Source: Sphaerochaeta sp.
Lineage (GTDB): Bacteria > Spirochaetota > Spirochaetia > Sphaerochaetales > Sphaerochaetaceae
DNA: 10,332 nt
Direction: 5' to 3'
Assembly (NCBI GenBank): GCA_003446545.1
Contig: DMAO01000287.1
Coordinates: forward strand, 1 to 10,332
Positions 1-6,478 of this stretch are shown here, in pieces (positions within the stretch are counted from its first letter, which is position 1; each line of letters starts with the position of its first letter). Below the pieces are notes generated by a model. That model did no database searches. It was not told the DNA's origin and saw only the letters and a list, made by a program, of their open reading frames with translations. The position numbers and the translations under genes are program-made.

Positions 1-1
1 A

Positions 2-700
2 GCTTTCACAGCCCTCTATGCCTGTAGTGGAGAGGATATCCATCGCAGGAAACTTGAGGAAATAATTCTCCTGATCACGACAAGAATCCTGCATCCAGTC
101 CACAAGACAGGCATTTCTCAGTTCTACTGTGATTGGAGTGTCGCTCCTCAGATCAAGTTTGACATCATCTGGGGATGGGACCGATTTGTAGAAGGCGAGA
201 ATCAGAAAAGCAATGCGTTGGACAATACCTCCTATGGCCATAATGTGGAATTTTTCTGGTTGCTCAGTGACGCCCTTCGGATATTGAACAGAAAATCGGA
301 TGAATACAATCCGATGTTTGAAAAGTTACTCTCACATGCAGTTTCTTATGGGGTGGATTACACGTATGGCGGGGTGTATGTGGAAGGTTCGATTGACGGG
401 AAGCACGTCTATGATGATGGCAAGGAATTCTGGCAACAGGCTGAATTCCTCATAGGGATGCTTGATGCATACCTCGCTACTGGGGATGAGAAGTATCTGC
501 AAGTCTACGAGAATGTCCATAGGTTCGTATTCGACAAGATGATTAACCATGAAGTGGGAGAATGGCTTGCCTTGCTCAAACGTGACGGAAATCCTGTCTG
601 GAGTCATATGAGCCACTCATGGAAGGTTAATTATCATACTATTCGAGCCTCTGTGTTGAGTCTCGACAGGATGGAGAAACTATTGGTTAGAGTAAAATGA
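2..700 (+). CDS. AGE-family sugar 2-epimerase/isomerase, C-terminal part (5' truncated)
   Basis: The reading frame is open from base 2 to the TGA at 698-700 and gives 232 residues. Family members are usually about 390-420 residues, so roughly the N-terminal 40 percent lies outside the window. Visible family features are TSYGHNVEFFWLL with a histidine at fragment residue 80, KEFWQQAE (141-148), GEW (186-188) and WKVNYHTIR with a histidine at 212. The two histidines match the conserved acid/base histidines of the N-acylglucosamine/cellobiose 2-epimerase (alpha/alpha)6-barrel family. The KEFWQQAE and WK..YH.xR spellings look closer to cellobiose/mannobiose 2-epimerases than to GlcNAc 2-epimerase, but mannose isomerase activity is also possible. 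The enzyme should be cytoplasmic. It lies 36 nt upstream of the sugar-binding protein gene, so it probably acts on the imported sugar. Family assignment is strong; substrate is unknown. Confidence 0.88.
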   Translation, partial: AFTALYACSGEDIHRRKLEEIILLITTRILHPVHKTGISQFYCDWSVAPQIKFDIIWGWDRFVEGENQKSNALDNTSYGHNVEFFWLLSDALRILNRKSDEYNPMFEKLLSHAVSYGVDYTYGGVYVEGSIDGKHVYDDGKEFWQQAEFLIGMLDAYLATGDEKYLQVYENVHRFVFDKMINHEVGEWLALLKRDGNPVWSHMSHSWKVNYHTIRASVLSLDRMEKLLVRVK

Positions 701-715
701 CTTCGTAAGAAGTTA
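698..715 (+). other. Small intercistronic hairpin with GUAA loop
   Basis: Bases 698-704 pair with 709-715 (seven pairs including one G-U) around a GTAA loop, which in RNA is a GNRA tetraloop. The stem includes the epimerase stop codon and sits just before the ribosome binding site of the next gene. There is no T-run, so it is not a terminator. It may be a minor mRNA stability element or chance. Confidence 0.3.
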
Positions 716-722
716 AAATAAC

Positions 723-729
723 AAAGGAG
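723..729 (+). promoter_or_regulatory. Strong ribosome binding site of the sugar-binding protein gene
   Basis: AAAGGAG lies 7 nt before the ATG at 737. It is the best-spaced Shine-Dalgarno in the operon, as expected for a binding protein made in excess over its permeases. Confidence 0.8.
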
Positions 730-736
730 TTGTACT

Positions 737-2008
737 ATGAGAAAACGAATTTTGATTACTTTTTTGGTGTTTCTCACCGCGACTACCATGATGTTCGCAC
801 AAGGAGCAGCTGAAACGAAGGCGAAGAGCAATTCGCTGGAAATCTTCAGTTGGTGGACAGCTGGTGGTGAGGCCGAAGGGTTACAGGCAATGGTGGATGT
901 GTTCAACAAGAAATATCCAGATATTGAAATCATCAACGCTACTGTCGCGGGCGGTGCAGGAACCAATGCCAAGGCAGTGTTGGCAACACGAATGCAGGGA
1001 GGGAATCCACCCGATGCATTCCAGGTGCACGCCGGACATGAGTTGATCGACACTTGGGTTGTAGCTGACTTTATGGAGCCGGTTACCTTTATTCTTGAAG
1101 AGAACGGGTGGATGGACAAGTTTCCCTCTGATGTAATTGACATTATTTCTTATAAGGGAGAGGTCTATAGCATTCCTGTAAACATCCACCGTTCGAATGT
1201 GATGTGGTATAGCCCGAGCCTTTTCAAGAAGTTCAATCTAAAAGTTCCCAATACCCTGGAAGAGTTTTTCAAGGTAGCCGAAGTCTTCAAGGCTAATGGC
1301 ATTCCTGCCCTTGCCCTTGGTGATAATGAGAGCTGGACTGAAACGCACCTTCTGGAAAGCGTAATTCTGGCAAATACCGGTGCTGAGAAGTATCGCGCTC
1401 TCTGGGATGGAAAAATTTCATGGAATGATTCTCAGGTAAGAAAAGCTTTGTCAGACTATGCTAGGATGATGGCGTATACCAATCGCGACCATGCAGCTCT
1501 TGCAAACATGGATGCTGCTGGATACGTAGCCGAAGGCAAGGCAGCCATGAACGTCATGGGTGACTGGGCAGCCGGATACTACTATTCCCAGGGATTCAAG
1601 CAGGGGCTTGATTGGGATTGGGCTCCCGCTCCAGGGACAAAAGGTAATTTCATCATGCTCTCTGACTCTTTCGGACTTGCGAAAAATGCTCCCAACCGTG
1701 ACAATGTGATCAAGTGGTTGGCACTTTGCGCATCGAAGGAAGGCCAGGATGCCTTCAACCCGATAAAGGGATCGATTCCTTCCAGGATCGATGGAGACAG
1801 GTCTAAGTATGATGCATATCTCAATGCTGCCATGGATGACTTTGCAACCAACGCCATTGTGCCCAGCGTTGCACACGGTGCTGCCATCTCGGAGCCCTGG
1901 CTTACGAGAATCAATGACATCATGAGTGTGTTCACGACAGAATTGAATGTGGATAAGGCCATGAAGGAATTCCAGGCTGCATCCGATAGGTACGCACCCA
2001 AGAACTAG
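737..2008 (+). CDS. Periplasmic sugar-binding protein of an ABC importer (Thermus-type glucose/mannose binding)
   Basis: This 423-residue extracellular solute-binding protein (family 1) captures sugar outside the inner membrane and delivers it to the two permeases encoded next. Residues 1-21 are a signal peptide with basic MRKR, a hydrophobic stretch and a probable signal peptidase I site after MFA (21/22). There is no lipobox cysteine, so it should be soluble in the periplasm. From memory, the mature protein resembles the Thermus thermophilus glucose/galactose/mannose-binding protein over its full length. Shared-looking blocks include EIFSWW (35-40), QVHAGHELIDTWVVA (96-110), VNIHRSNVMWY (148-158), MGDWAAGY (274-281), MLSDSFGL (307-314) and KGSIPSR (344-350). 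The paired tryptophans at 39-40 and the late HGA (380-382) are plausible ligand contacts. A monosaccharide such as glucose or mannose is therefore the leading ligand guess, but the adjacent epimerase leaves a disaccharide possible. Confidence 0.93.
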   Translation: MRKRILITFLVFLTATTMMFAQGAAETKAKSNSLEIFSWWTAGGEAEGLQAMVDVFNKKYPDIEIINATVAGGAGTNAKAVLATRMQGGNPPDAFQVHAGHELIDTWVVADFMEPVTFILEENGWMDKFPSDVIDIISYKGEVYSIPVNIHRSNVMWYSPSLFKKFNLKVPNTLEEFFKVAEVFKANGIPALALGDNESWTETHLLESVILANTGAEKYRALWDGKISWNDSQVRKALSDYARMMAYTNRDHAALANMDAAGYVAEGKAAMNVMGDWAAGYYYSQGFKQGLDWDWAPAPGTKGNFIMLSDSFGLAKNAPNRDNVIKWLALCASKEGQDAFNPIKGSIPSRIDGDRSKYDAYLNAAMDDFATNAIVPSVAHGAAISEPWLTRINDIMSVFTTELNVDKAMKEFQAASDRYAPKN

Positions 2009-2033
2009 GGTATCTATTTCTTACTCGACACGT

Positions 2034-2058
2034 GTGGTTGCGGGGGACCCGCAACCAC
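2034..2058 (+). other. Perfect 11-bp intercistronic hairpin
   Basis: GTGGTTGCGGG (2034-2044) pairs perfectly with CCCGCAACCAC (2048-2058) around a 3-base GGA loop. It fills the 75-nt gap between the binding-protein and first permease genes. No T-run follows (the next bases are TCACCTAGAAAG), so it is not a classical intrinsic terminator. Stable hairpins here are known from malE-malF type operons, where they protect the upstream message from 3' exonucleases and reduce downstream expression. That role is inferred. Confidence 0.75.
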
Positions 2059-2083
2059 TCACCTAGAAAGATAAAGAGGCACT

Positions 2084-2977
2084 ATGTACTGTCCAAAAAA
2101 AGATGTCCGTCTGGCGGTTATGATACTAATCCCTCTGCTGGCTTTGTTGTTTCTCTTTATATATGGATTTATCATTTGGTCCTTGAGGGTCTCTTTTACA
2201 GACTGGAATGGGATCTTACCCGATATGACTTGGGTAGGGTTTGATAACTACAAGTTGCTTTTTTCTTCACAACGGTTCCAGACAGATCTTCGCAATACAT
2301 TTTTCTTCACCATATTCTTTATCGCCATCTGCATAGTTGGAGGGTTTTTACTCAGTTACCTGCTGTATTCCAAATTAAAGGGTGAATCCTTTTTTCGAAT
2401 CATCTACCTGTTTCCCCTCTCCCTTTCGTTTGTTGTAACCGGTGTGTTGTGGCGATGGATTTTTAGTCCAGAGGTAGGCTTGAACTCGCTGTTGCGTATG
2501 ATGGGGTTCAAGGCAGATTTTGGATGGTTTACTTCAACCTATAGTATTGGTGGGTTCAATGTTGCCCTTATCGCACTAATAATAGCTGCCTCCTGGCAAT
2601 ATATGGGGTATACGATGGCAATGTTTCTTGCCGGCCTTCGTGGCATTCCTGATCAGTTGATAGAGTCAGCACAGATTGATGGTGCCGGTGAGTTCATGAT
2701 AATTCGGAAAGTGATTCTTCCCATCATAAAACCGATTACTTTTTCTGCAATGATTGTACTTGGTCACGTTTCGCTGAAAATCTTTGACTTGGCATATGCC
2801 ATGACTGGCAAAGGGCCAGCTTTTGTCACTGACTTCCCCGGCCTGTTCATGTTTGAGACAACCTTTAGGGGTAATCACTATGCAGAGGGTGCGGCCATAT
2901 CGATAATGATGCTTCTGCTGGTTGCACTTGTCATTGTCCCATACTTATACTCAACGTTTAGGGAGGAAAATAGATGA
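2084..2977 (+). CDS. Carbohydrate ABC transporter permease, MalF/UgpA-like
   Basis: This 297-residue inner-membrane protein has about six hydrophobic segments, near residues 12-33, 72-95, 106-127, 158-184, 219-240 and 268-288. The cytoplasmic EAA loop that docks onto the ATPase is clear: ESAQIDGAGEFMIIRKVILP at 194-213, with E194, D199, G200 and G202 in the expected places. The short N-terminus followed directly by TM1 and the FTDWNG segment are typical of sugar permeases of the MalF/UgpA (binding-protein-dependent transport) family. The ATG at 2084 has an AGAGG only 4 nt upstream, a short spacing that suggests weaker initiation than for the binding protein. Its stop overlaps the next start (ATGA at 2974). 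No ATPase gene is in the window, so a shared MsmK/UgpC-type ATPase encoded elsewhere is likely. Confidence 0.93.
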   Translation: MYCPKKDVRLAVMILIPLLALLFLFIYGFIIWSLRVSFTDWNGILPDMTWVGFDNYKLLFSSQRFQTDLRNTFFFTIFFIAICIVGGFLLSYLLYSKLKGESFFRIIYLFPLSLSFVVTGVLWRWIFSPEVGLNSLLRMMGFKADFGWFTSTYSIGGFNVALIALIIAASWQYMGYTMAMFLAGLRGIPDQLIESAQIDGAGEFMIIRKVILPIIKPITFSAMIVLGHVSLKIFDLAYAMTGKGPAFVTDFPGLFMFETTFRGNHYAEGAAISIMMLLLVALVIVPYLYSTFREENR

Positions 2978-3798
2978 AAACCAGATCCTTAAACAAAGTC
3001 ATAAAATATACATTTGCCATATTAGCCGTGCTCTGTTTTCTGTTTCCTCTCTATATTGTATTGAATAACAGTCTCAAACCTTTCAGCGAAGTTCGCATCA
3101 GCGAAATGTGGTTGCCTGCACAAAATCCAAGTTTCGAGGGCTTCCAGGAAGCGTTCTCCAAACTATCACAGAATATGAAAAATAGTTTTCTGCTTGTAAT
3201 TCCAGTCTGTCTTTTTTCAATTTTGTTCGGTTCAGTTATTGGGTTCATCTTTGCCAAGGTGAGGTTCCATTTTTCGAATGTTCTTTTTGCCCTGGTCATA
3301 TTTGGGATGTTCATACCATACCAGAGTATCCTCATCCCTCTGGTGAGGAGCATGAATGCAGTCCGGCTCTATGGGAAGCTTAGTGGGCTGATAGTGACCC
3401 ACATCGTCTATGGCCTGCCTATCTCTTCGCTTATGTTCCGAAACTATTATGCAAAGATTCCTGATGAACTGATCGAAGCAGGCATGATGGATGGCCTCCG
3501 TCTTTGGGGTGTCTTTATCAATATAGTGGTACCAATCTCACTCCCTACAATGGTTGTAGTGCTCATCTGGCAGTTTACCAGTGTGTGGAATGATTTCCTT
3601 TTTGCTGTGGTTCTTACCCAAAGGCCTTCCATCCAGCCTATTACCGTAGCACTGCAGAATCTTGCAGGTACCCAGGTGATAGAATGGAACGTACAGATGG
3701 CTGGAGCACTTATTGCAGCACTACCAACCCTGTTCGTCTATATCTTCCTCGGAAAATACTTTATCCAAGGGTTGCTCTCAGGTTCTGTAAAGGGGTAG
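2974..3798 (+). CDS. Carbohydrate ABC transporter permease, MalG/UgpE-like
   Basis: This is the partner permease of 274 residues. Six hydrophobic segments are visible, starting with residues 11-31 and ending near 243-262. The EAA loop is EAGMMDGLRLWGVFINIVVP (168-187), with E168, D173 and G174 conserved. It ends with GKYFIQGLLSGSVKG, the usual C-terminus of MalG-like sugar permeases, so the gene is complete. The start ATG overlaps the preceding stop as ATGA, indicating translational coupling and equal production of the two permeases that form the heterodimeric pore. Confidence 0.93.
   Translation: MKTRSLNKVIKYTFAILAVLCFLFPLYIVLNNSLKPFSEVRISEMWLPAQNPSFEGFQEAFSKLSQNMKNSFLLVIPVCLFSILFGSVIGFIFAKVRFHFSNVLFALVIFGMFIPYQSILIPLVRSMNAVRLYGKLSGLIVTHIVYGLPISSLMFRNYYAKIPDELIEAGMMDGLRLWGVFINIVVPISLPTMVVVLIWQFTSVWNDFLFAVVLTQRPSIQPITVALQNLAGTQVIEWNVQMAGALIAALPTLFVYIFLGKYFIQGLLSGSVKG
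3789..3795 (+). promoter_or_regulatory. Ribosome binding site that fixes the ROK kinase start
   Basis: AAAGGGG ends 5 nt before the ATG at 3801 and overlaps the 3' end of the permease gene. It supports 3801 rather than the in-frame ATG at 3684, which would overlap the permease by 115 nt and lacks family homology. Confidence 0.7.
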
Positions 3799-3800
3799 GT

Positions 3801-4727
3801 ATGGCAGAAATTCTCTTTATAGGTGTTGATATCGGGGGAACAAAAACTTCTGTTTCCCTAGGAAATGAAGAGGGTAAAATCCTCAGCAAGATACAGTTTA
3901 GTACAAGAAAAGAGCCTAAGGATGTTCTCTCTGAATGTTATGCATCTATTGACCAACTGCTGCTTACGGTTGACAAGCAAAAGGTCAAAGCTCTTGGAAT
4001 AAGTTGTGGAGGTCCTCTGGACAGTAAGGAGGGGATAATCCAATCGCCTCCCAACCTTCCTTTGTGGAATGATATTCCGGTGGTACGGCTATTCCAGCAG
4101 CAGACAAATATTCCTTCCTATCTGGAGAACGATGCAAATGCCTGTGCCTTGGCTGAATGGCTTTGGGGAAGTGCCAAGGGGTGTGACTCCATGATCTTCC
4201 TTACCTTCGGTACAGGCTTGGGAGCAGGGCTTGTTCTTGATGGACGCCTCTATCGCGGTAAGGGGTGCTTGGCAGGGGAGATCGGGCATTGGCGCATGAG
4301 GGATAACGGACCCCTGTGCTATGGCAAGAGAGGCTCTTGGGAGGGTTTTTGCAGCGGAGCGGGAATAAGGGAACTGTATAGGGAGAAGACAAACAGAAGC
4401 CTTTCTGCTAAGGATGTTTGCATTTTGGCAGAAAAGGGTGATAAGACAGCCCTCTCTGTTATTGAGACGAGTGCAAGGACTTTGGGGCAAGGGCTTGCTC
4501 TGCTCATTGATCTTCTCAACCCACAATGCATTGTCATAGGCAGTATTTTTAGCCGAAGCGAAAAGCTTTTCAGAGGTTTCATGGAAGAGGAGATTCAGAA
4601 AGAGGCACTTGCACAGACGGCCAATGTCTGTGATGTCTACACCTCGGCATTAGGTGAAAATCTAGGAGATATGGCTGCACTGGGCATTGCTATGGACAGA
4701 TATACACAAAAAGGAAAACAGGTATGA
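3801..4727 (+). CDS. ROK-family sugar kinase
   Basis: This 308-residue cytoplasmic kinase phosphorylates a hexose or amino sugar with ATP. The N-terminal phosphate-binding loop is VDIGGTKT (9-16). The catalytic aspartate is D111 in ENDANACAL (109-117). The second nucleotide motif is FGTGLGAG (136-143), and GEIGH (159-163) carries the conserved sugar-contacting glutamate and histidine. The usual ROK zinc site CxCGxxGCxE is degenerate: the segment reads CYGKRGSWE (173-181), keeping the first cysteine but losing the other two. H163 remains, and an extra cysteine is at 184. There is no N-terminal helix-turn-helix, so it is a kinase and not a NagC/Mlc-type repressor. The gene lies 2 nt after the permease gene and overlaps the SIS gene by ATGA. 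Glucokinase, fructokinase, mannokinase or ManNAc kinase are all possible; the epimerase context favours a product of 2-epimerisation or isomerisation. Confidence 0.9.
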   Translation: MAEILFIGVDIGGTKTSVSLGNEEGKILSKIQFSTRKEPKDVLSECYASIDQLLLTVDKQKVKALGISCGGPLDSKEGIIQSPPNLPLWNDIPVVRLFQQQTNIPSYLENDANACALAEWLWGSAKGCDSMIFLTFGTGLGAGLVLDGRLYRGKGCLAGEIGHWRMRDNGPLCYGKRGSWEGFCSGAGIRELYREKTNRSLSAKDVCILAEKGDKTALSVIETSARTLGQGLALLIDLLNPQCIVIGSIFSRSEKLFRGFMEEEIQKEALAQTANVCDVYTSALGENLGDMAALGIAMDRYTQKGKQV

Positions 4728-5353
4728 AAACAGGACTACAGGAATTGTTACAGCGATATCCACAGCTTTCCAGTATAAAAGCTGAGCTTTCGGAGGCTGC
4801 AGATCTTCTAAGGCAGAGTGTATCAGACAAGGGGAAAATACTGGTATGTGGCAATGGCGGCAGCTCCTCCGATGCTGACCACATTGTGGGAGAACTCATG
4901 AAGAGATTTATCAAAGACCGTCCCATCGCACAGGAGCTTCAAGAATCCCTAAAAAAAGTTGATCCTGAGAAGGGTGCTATGCTCGCCTCTTCGTTGGAAG
5001 GCAGTATTCCCGCTATCTGTCTTTCTGCACATACGGCACTTTCCACGGCTTTTGGTAATGATGTGGATAGCTCTATCTCGTATGCCCAGCAAGTGAATGG
5101 CTATGGTGCTTCTGGTGATGTGTTCTGGGGGCTCTCAACTTCAGGCAATGCCAAGAACGTCCTCAATGCCGCTATTGTAGCCAAGGCCAAAGGCTTGAAG
5201 GTATTGGGCATGACAGGCGAAAGTGGAGGGCTCCTGAAGGACCTGTGTGATGTCTGCATCAGAGTTCCTGAGAGGGAAACCTTCAAAGTGCAGGAACTTC
5301 ATCTCCCTATCTATCACTGGCTCTGTATCTATCTTGAATCGCTTTATTGGTAG
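4724..5353 (+). CDS. SIS-domain sugar-phosphate isomerase, GmhA/DiaA-like
   Basis: This 209-residue cytoplasmic protein has a single SIS (sugar isomerase) fold. The phosphate-binding signature is CGNGGSSSDADH (42-53), followed by E57 in VGELMKRF. STSGNAKNV (139-147) is the second phosphosugar-binding loop, and QELH (190-193) supplies a histidine. E57 and H193 align with the acid/base pair of GmhA, the sedoheptulose-7-phosphate isomerase of heptose synthesis. Compared with E. coli GmhA there are about 25 extra residues between the GEL motif and PAICLS (97-102), a longer segment also found in some DiaA/GmhA relatives. Its place immediately after a sugar kinase suggests that it isomerises the phosphorylated sugar, which is inference. 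Because DiaA-type proteins keep the fold without isomerase activity, catalysis is likely but not certain. Confidence 0.85.
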   Translation: MKTGLQELLQRYPQLSSIKAELSEAADLLRQSVSDKGKILVCGNGGSSSDADHIVGELMKRFIKDRPIAQELQESLKKVDPEKGAMLASSLEGSIPAICLSAHTALSTAFGNDVDSSISYAQQVNGYGASGDVFWGLSTSGNAKNVLNAAIVAKAKGLKVLGMTGESGGLLKDLCDVCIRVPERETFKVQELHLPIYHWLCIYLESLYW

Positions 5354-5357
5354 GAGG
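5352..5357 (+). promoter_or_regulatory. Ribosome binding site that fixes the MBL hydrolase start
   Basis: AGGAGG spans the end of the SIS gene and lies 5 nt before the ATG at 5363. A GTG at 5357 is in frame but lies inside this sequence, so it cannot be the start served by it. Confidence 0.75.
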
Positions 5358-5362
5358 TGTGC

Positions 5363-6076
5363 ATGCAGTTACTTCCAGGTCTGTTTCAGATTGGGGGAAG
5401 CCTATCGGGTTTGACTGCGAGCCAGGTAGCCGGTCCTTTTGATGATTGTAATGTCTATGCCCTCAAGATCAAAGAACACATTGTTTTGATCGATTGTGGT
5501 AATGGGGAGACCTTCGGGGAGATTGAACAGAATATGCTCTCTTGGGGACTTGATCCCAAGGCCATAACGACCTGCCTGCTTACCCACGCTCACTATGACC
5601 ATGCCAATGCTGGCTCAATTCTCAAGAAAAAGGGAATTACCCTACTTGCACAGTCACAGTGTGCTGATGCTGTGAAAACAGGGGATGAGCGGTGCTGTGG
5701 CTATTTGTATCATAGGAAATTCCAACCATTTGAAGTGGACAAGATTGTAAAGGATGGGCAACAGCTCGATCTTCACGGTCTTTCTGTAGAAGGTATTCAC
5801 CTCCCTGGGCACACACAAGGCTCTACAGCCTATATGATCACGTGGGAGGGGAAACGGGTATTGTTTTCAGGAGATGTGATAGGAACCCTAGGATACGGGC
5901 ACTTTGGTTGGGATGGATCCATAGATTTTGACAAACAAATATATATCAAGTCTTTACGTAAAATGGCCAGTTTAGAATTTGATGTCATGCTCCCGGGCCA
6001 TGGGCTCTGCTCGTTCTCCCGTCCATGGGAAAGGGTAGAGACGAGTTTGAATGAAGCCTTGATCCAATGGAGGTGA
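5363..6076 (+). CDS. Metallo-beta-lactamase-fold hydrolase, glyoxalase II-like
   Basis: This 237-residue, probably cytoplasmic protein carries the complete binuclear metal site of the MBL superfamily. THAHYDH (74-80) supplies H75, H77, D79 and H80. Further ligands are H150 in LPGHTQGS, D171 in FSGDVIG and H213 in LPGHG. The PGHTxGS and SGD spellings match glyoxalase II-like hydrolases and lactonases rather than RNases or true beta-lactamases. No signal peptide is seen. It is the last gene of the sugar operon, starting 9 nt after the SIS stop. A role in hydrolysing a sugar lactone, phosphoester or thioester from the pathway is possible, but the substrate cannot be read from sequence. The annotated start is the ATG served by the AGGAGG at 5352-5357. 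Confidence 0.87.
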   Translation: MQLLPGLFQIGGSLSGLTASQVAGPFDDCNVYALKIKEHIVLIDCGNGETFGEIEQNMLSWGLDPKAITTCLLTHAHYDHANAGSILKKKGITLLAQSQCADAVKTGDERCCGYLYHRKFQPFEVDKIVKDGQQLDLHGLSVEGIHLPGHTQGSTAYMITWEGKRVLFSGDVIGTLGYGHFGWDGSIDFDKQIYIKSLRKMASLEFDVMLPGHGLCSFSRPWERVETSLNEALIQWR

Positions 6077-6085
6077 GTAAAGTGC

Positions 6086-6118
6086 AAAAAAAGGGGAACC
6101 CTTGCAGGTTCCCTCTTT
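6086..6118 (-). terminator. Intrinsic terminator of the RRM gene, possibly bidirectional
   Basis: GGGAACC (6094-6100) pairs with GGTTCCC (6107-6113) around a 6-base loop. Read on the - strand, the stem is followed at once by CC and seven Ts (complement of 6092-6086), a textbook Rho-independent terminator for the RRM gene ending at 6136. On the + strand the tail is only TCTTTGC, but the A-run can pair with TTT, so it may also stop the sugar operon that ends at 6076. Confidence 0.85.
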
Positions 6119-6135
6119 GCTAGGTCGTCCGAGGA

Positions 6136-6414
6136 CTAGTAGCGGTTGTTATTGTAAGATGGGCGAGGCTTTGCAATGGCTTCGTTAACGCGGAGGTTAC
6201 GGCCATCGATTTCCTTACCGTCGTGCTGTGAGATAGCGGCTTCTGCAGCAGAATCCTCTTCCATCTCTACGAAACCAAAGCCCTTGGGGCGACGAGTTTC
6301 GCGGTCAATGATGATATTAGCAGACAGAACGTTACCGTACTGTGCAAACAGGTCCCGAAGTTCTTCTTCGGAGGTGTTGTAACTCATGTTACCAACGTAA
6401 ATTTTCTTTGCCAT
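6136..6414 (-). CDS. Single-RRM RNA-binding protein
   Basis: This 92-residue protein is essentially one RNA recognition motif. RNP2 is IYVGNM (5-10) and RNP1 is KGFGFVEM (44-51), with the aromatic residues Y6, F46 and F48 that stack on RNA bases. The order beta-alpha-beta-beta-alpha-beta is complete, and NLRVNEA (73-79) is the usual last strand. A short basic, asparagine-rich tail (KPRPSYNNNRY) follows. Such small RRM proteins occur in cyanobacteria, spirochaetes and Bacteroidetes; in cyanobacteria several are cold-induced. They are thought to bind RNA as chaperones or stability factors; the target here is unknown. The start ATG at 6414 gives MAKKIYVGN, the usual N-terminus, and has AAAGGA 8 nt upstream. 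The ATG at 6423 overlaps that ribosome binding site and is rejected. The gene is monocistronic and convergent with the sugar operon. Confidence 0.93.
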   Translation of the reverse strand: MAKKIYVGNMSYNTSEEELRDLFAQYGNVLSANIIIDRETRRPKGFGFVEMEEDSAAEAAISQHDGKEIDGRNLRVNEAIAKPRPSYNNNRY

Positions 6415-6422
6415 TAAAAGCA

Positions 6423-6428
6423 TCCTTT
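6423..6428 (-). promoter_or_regulatory. Ribosome binding site of the RRM gene
   Basis: On the - strand AAAGGA (complement of 6428-6423) precedes the ATG at 6414 by 8 nt. Its first base is also the last base of the adjacent palindrome at 6428-6444, so folding there could affect ribosome access. Confidence 0.7.
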
Positions 6429-6444
6429 ACAGGCTTAGCCTGTA
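6428..6444 (-). promoter_or_regulatory. 17-bp palindrome next to the RRM ribosome binding site
   Basis: TACAGGCT and AGCCTGTA form a perfect inverted repeat about a single central base. In RNA it would give a 7-bp stem with a 3-base loop directly abutting the Shine-Dalgarno. In DNA it is a good operator candidate, since the predicted transcription start falls inside it. Which role applies cannot be decided from sequence. Confidence 0.5.
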
Positions 6445-6447
6445 TTC

Positions 6448-6478
6448 ATAATATTGCTCTATTTGGCGCAGTCTTGAA
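6448..6478 (-). promoter_or_regulatory. Possible sigma-70 promoter of the RRM gene
   Basis: On the - strand TATTAT (complement of 6453-6448) is a good -10 box. TTCAAG (complement of 6478-6473) is a weak -35 at the long spacing of 19 bases; shifting it by one base gives TCAAGA at 18. The start of transcription would fall near 6441. Confidence 0.4.

Noticed and set aside
218..700. Short intact 160-residue epimerase starting at TTG 218
   Set aside because: The frame is open to base 2, the residues before 218 continue the AGE fold, and no ribosome binding site precedes the TTG; it is the C-terminal part of a longer gene.
2034..2058. Hairpin as an intrinsic terminator ending the operon after the binding protein
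   Set aside because: No T-run follows, and the permeases downstream clearly belong to the same transport system.
3684..3800. Upstream in-frame ATG that would lengthen the ROK kinase by 39 residues
   Set aside because: It lies inside the permease gene, has no ribosome binding site, and the added residues do not resemble a ROK N-terminus or a helix-turn-helix; ATG 3801 has AAAGGGG at 5 nt.
5357..5362. GTG start for the MBL hydrolase
   Set aside because: The GTG lies within the AGGAGG ribosome binding site; the ATG at 5363 is correctly spaced.
6415..6423. Earlier ATG on the - strand for the RRM protein
   Set aside because: It overlaps the ribosome binding site AAAGGA, and family members begin MAKKIYVGN or similar.
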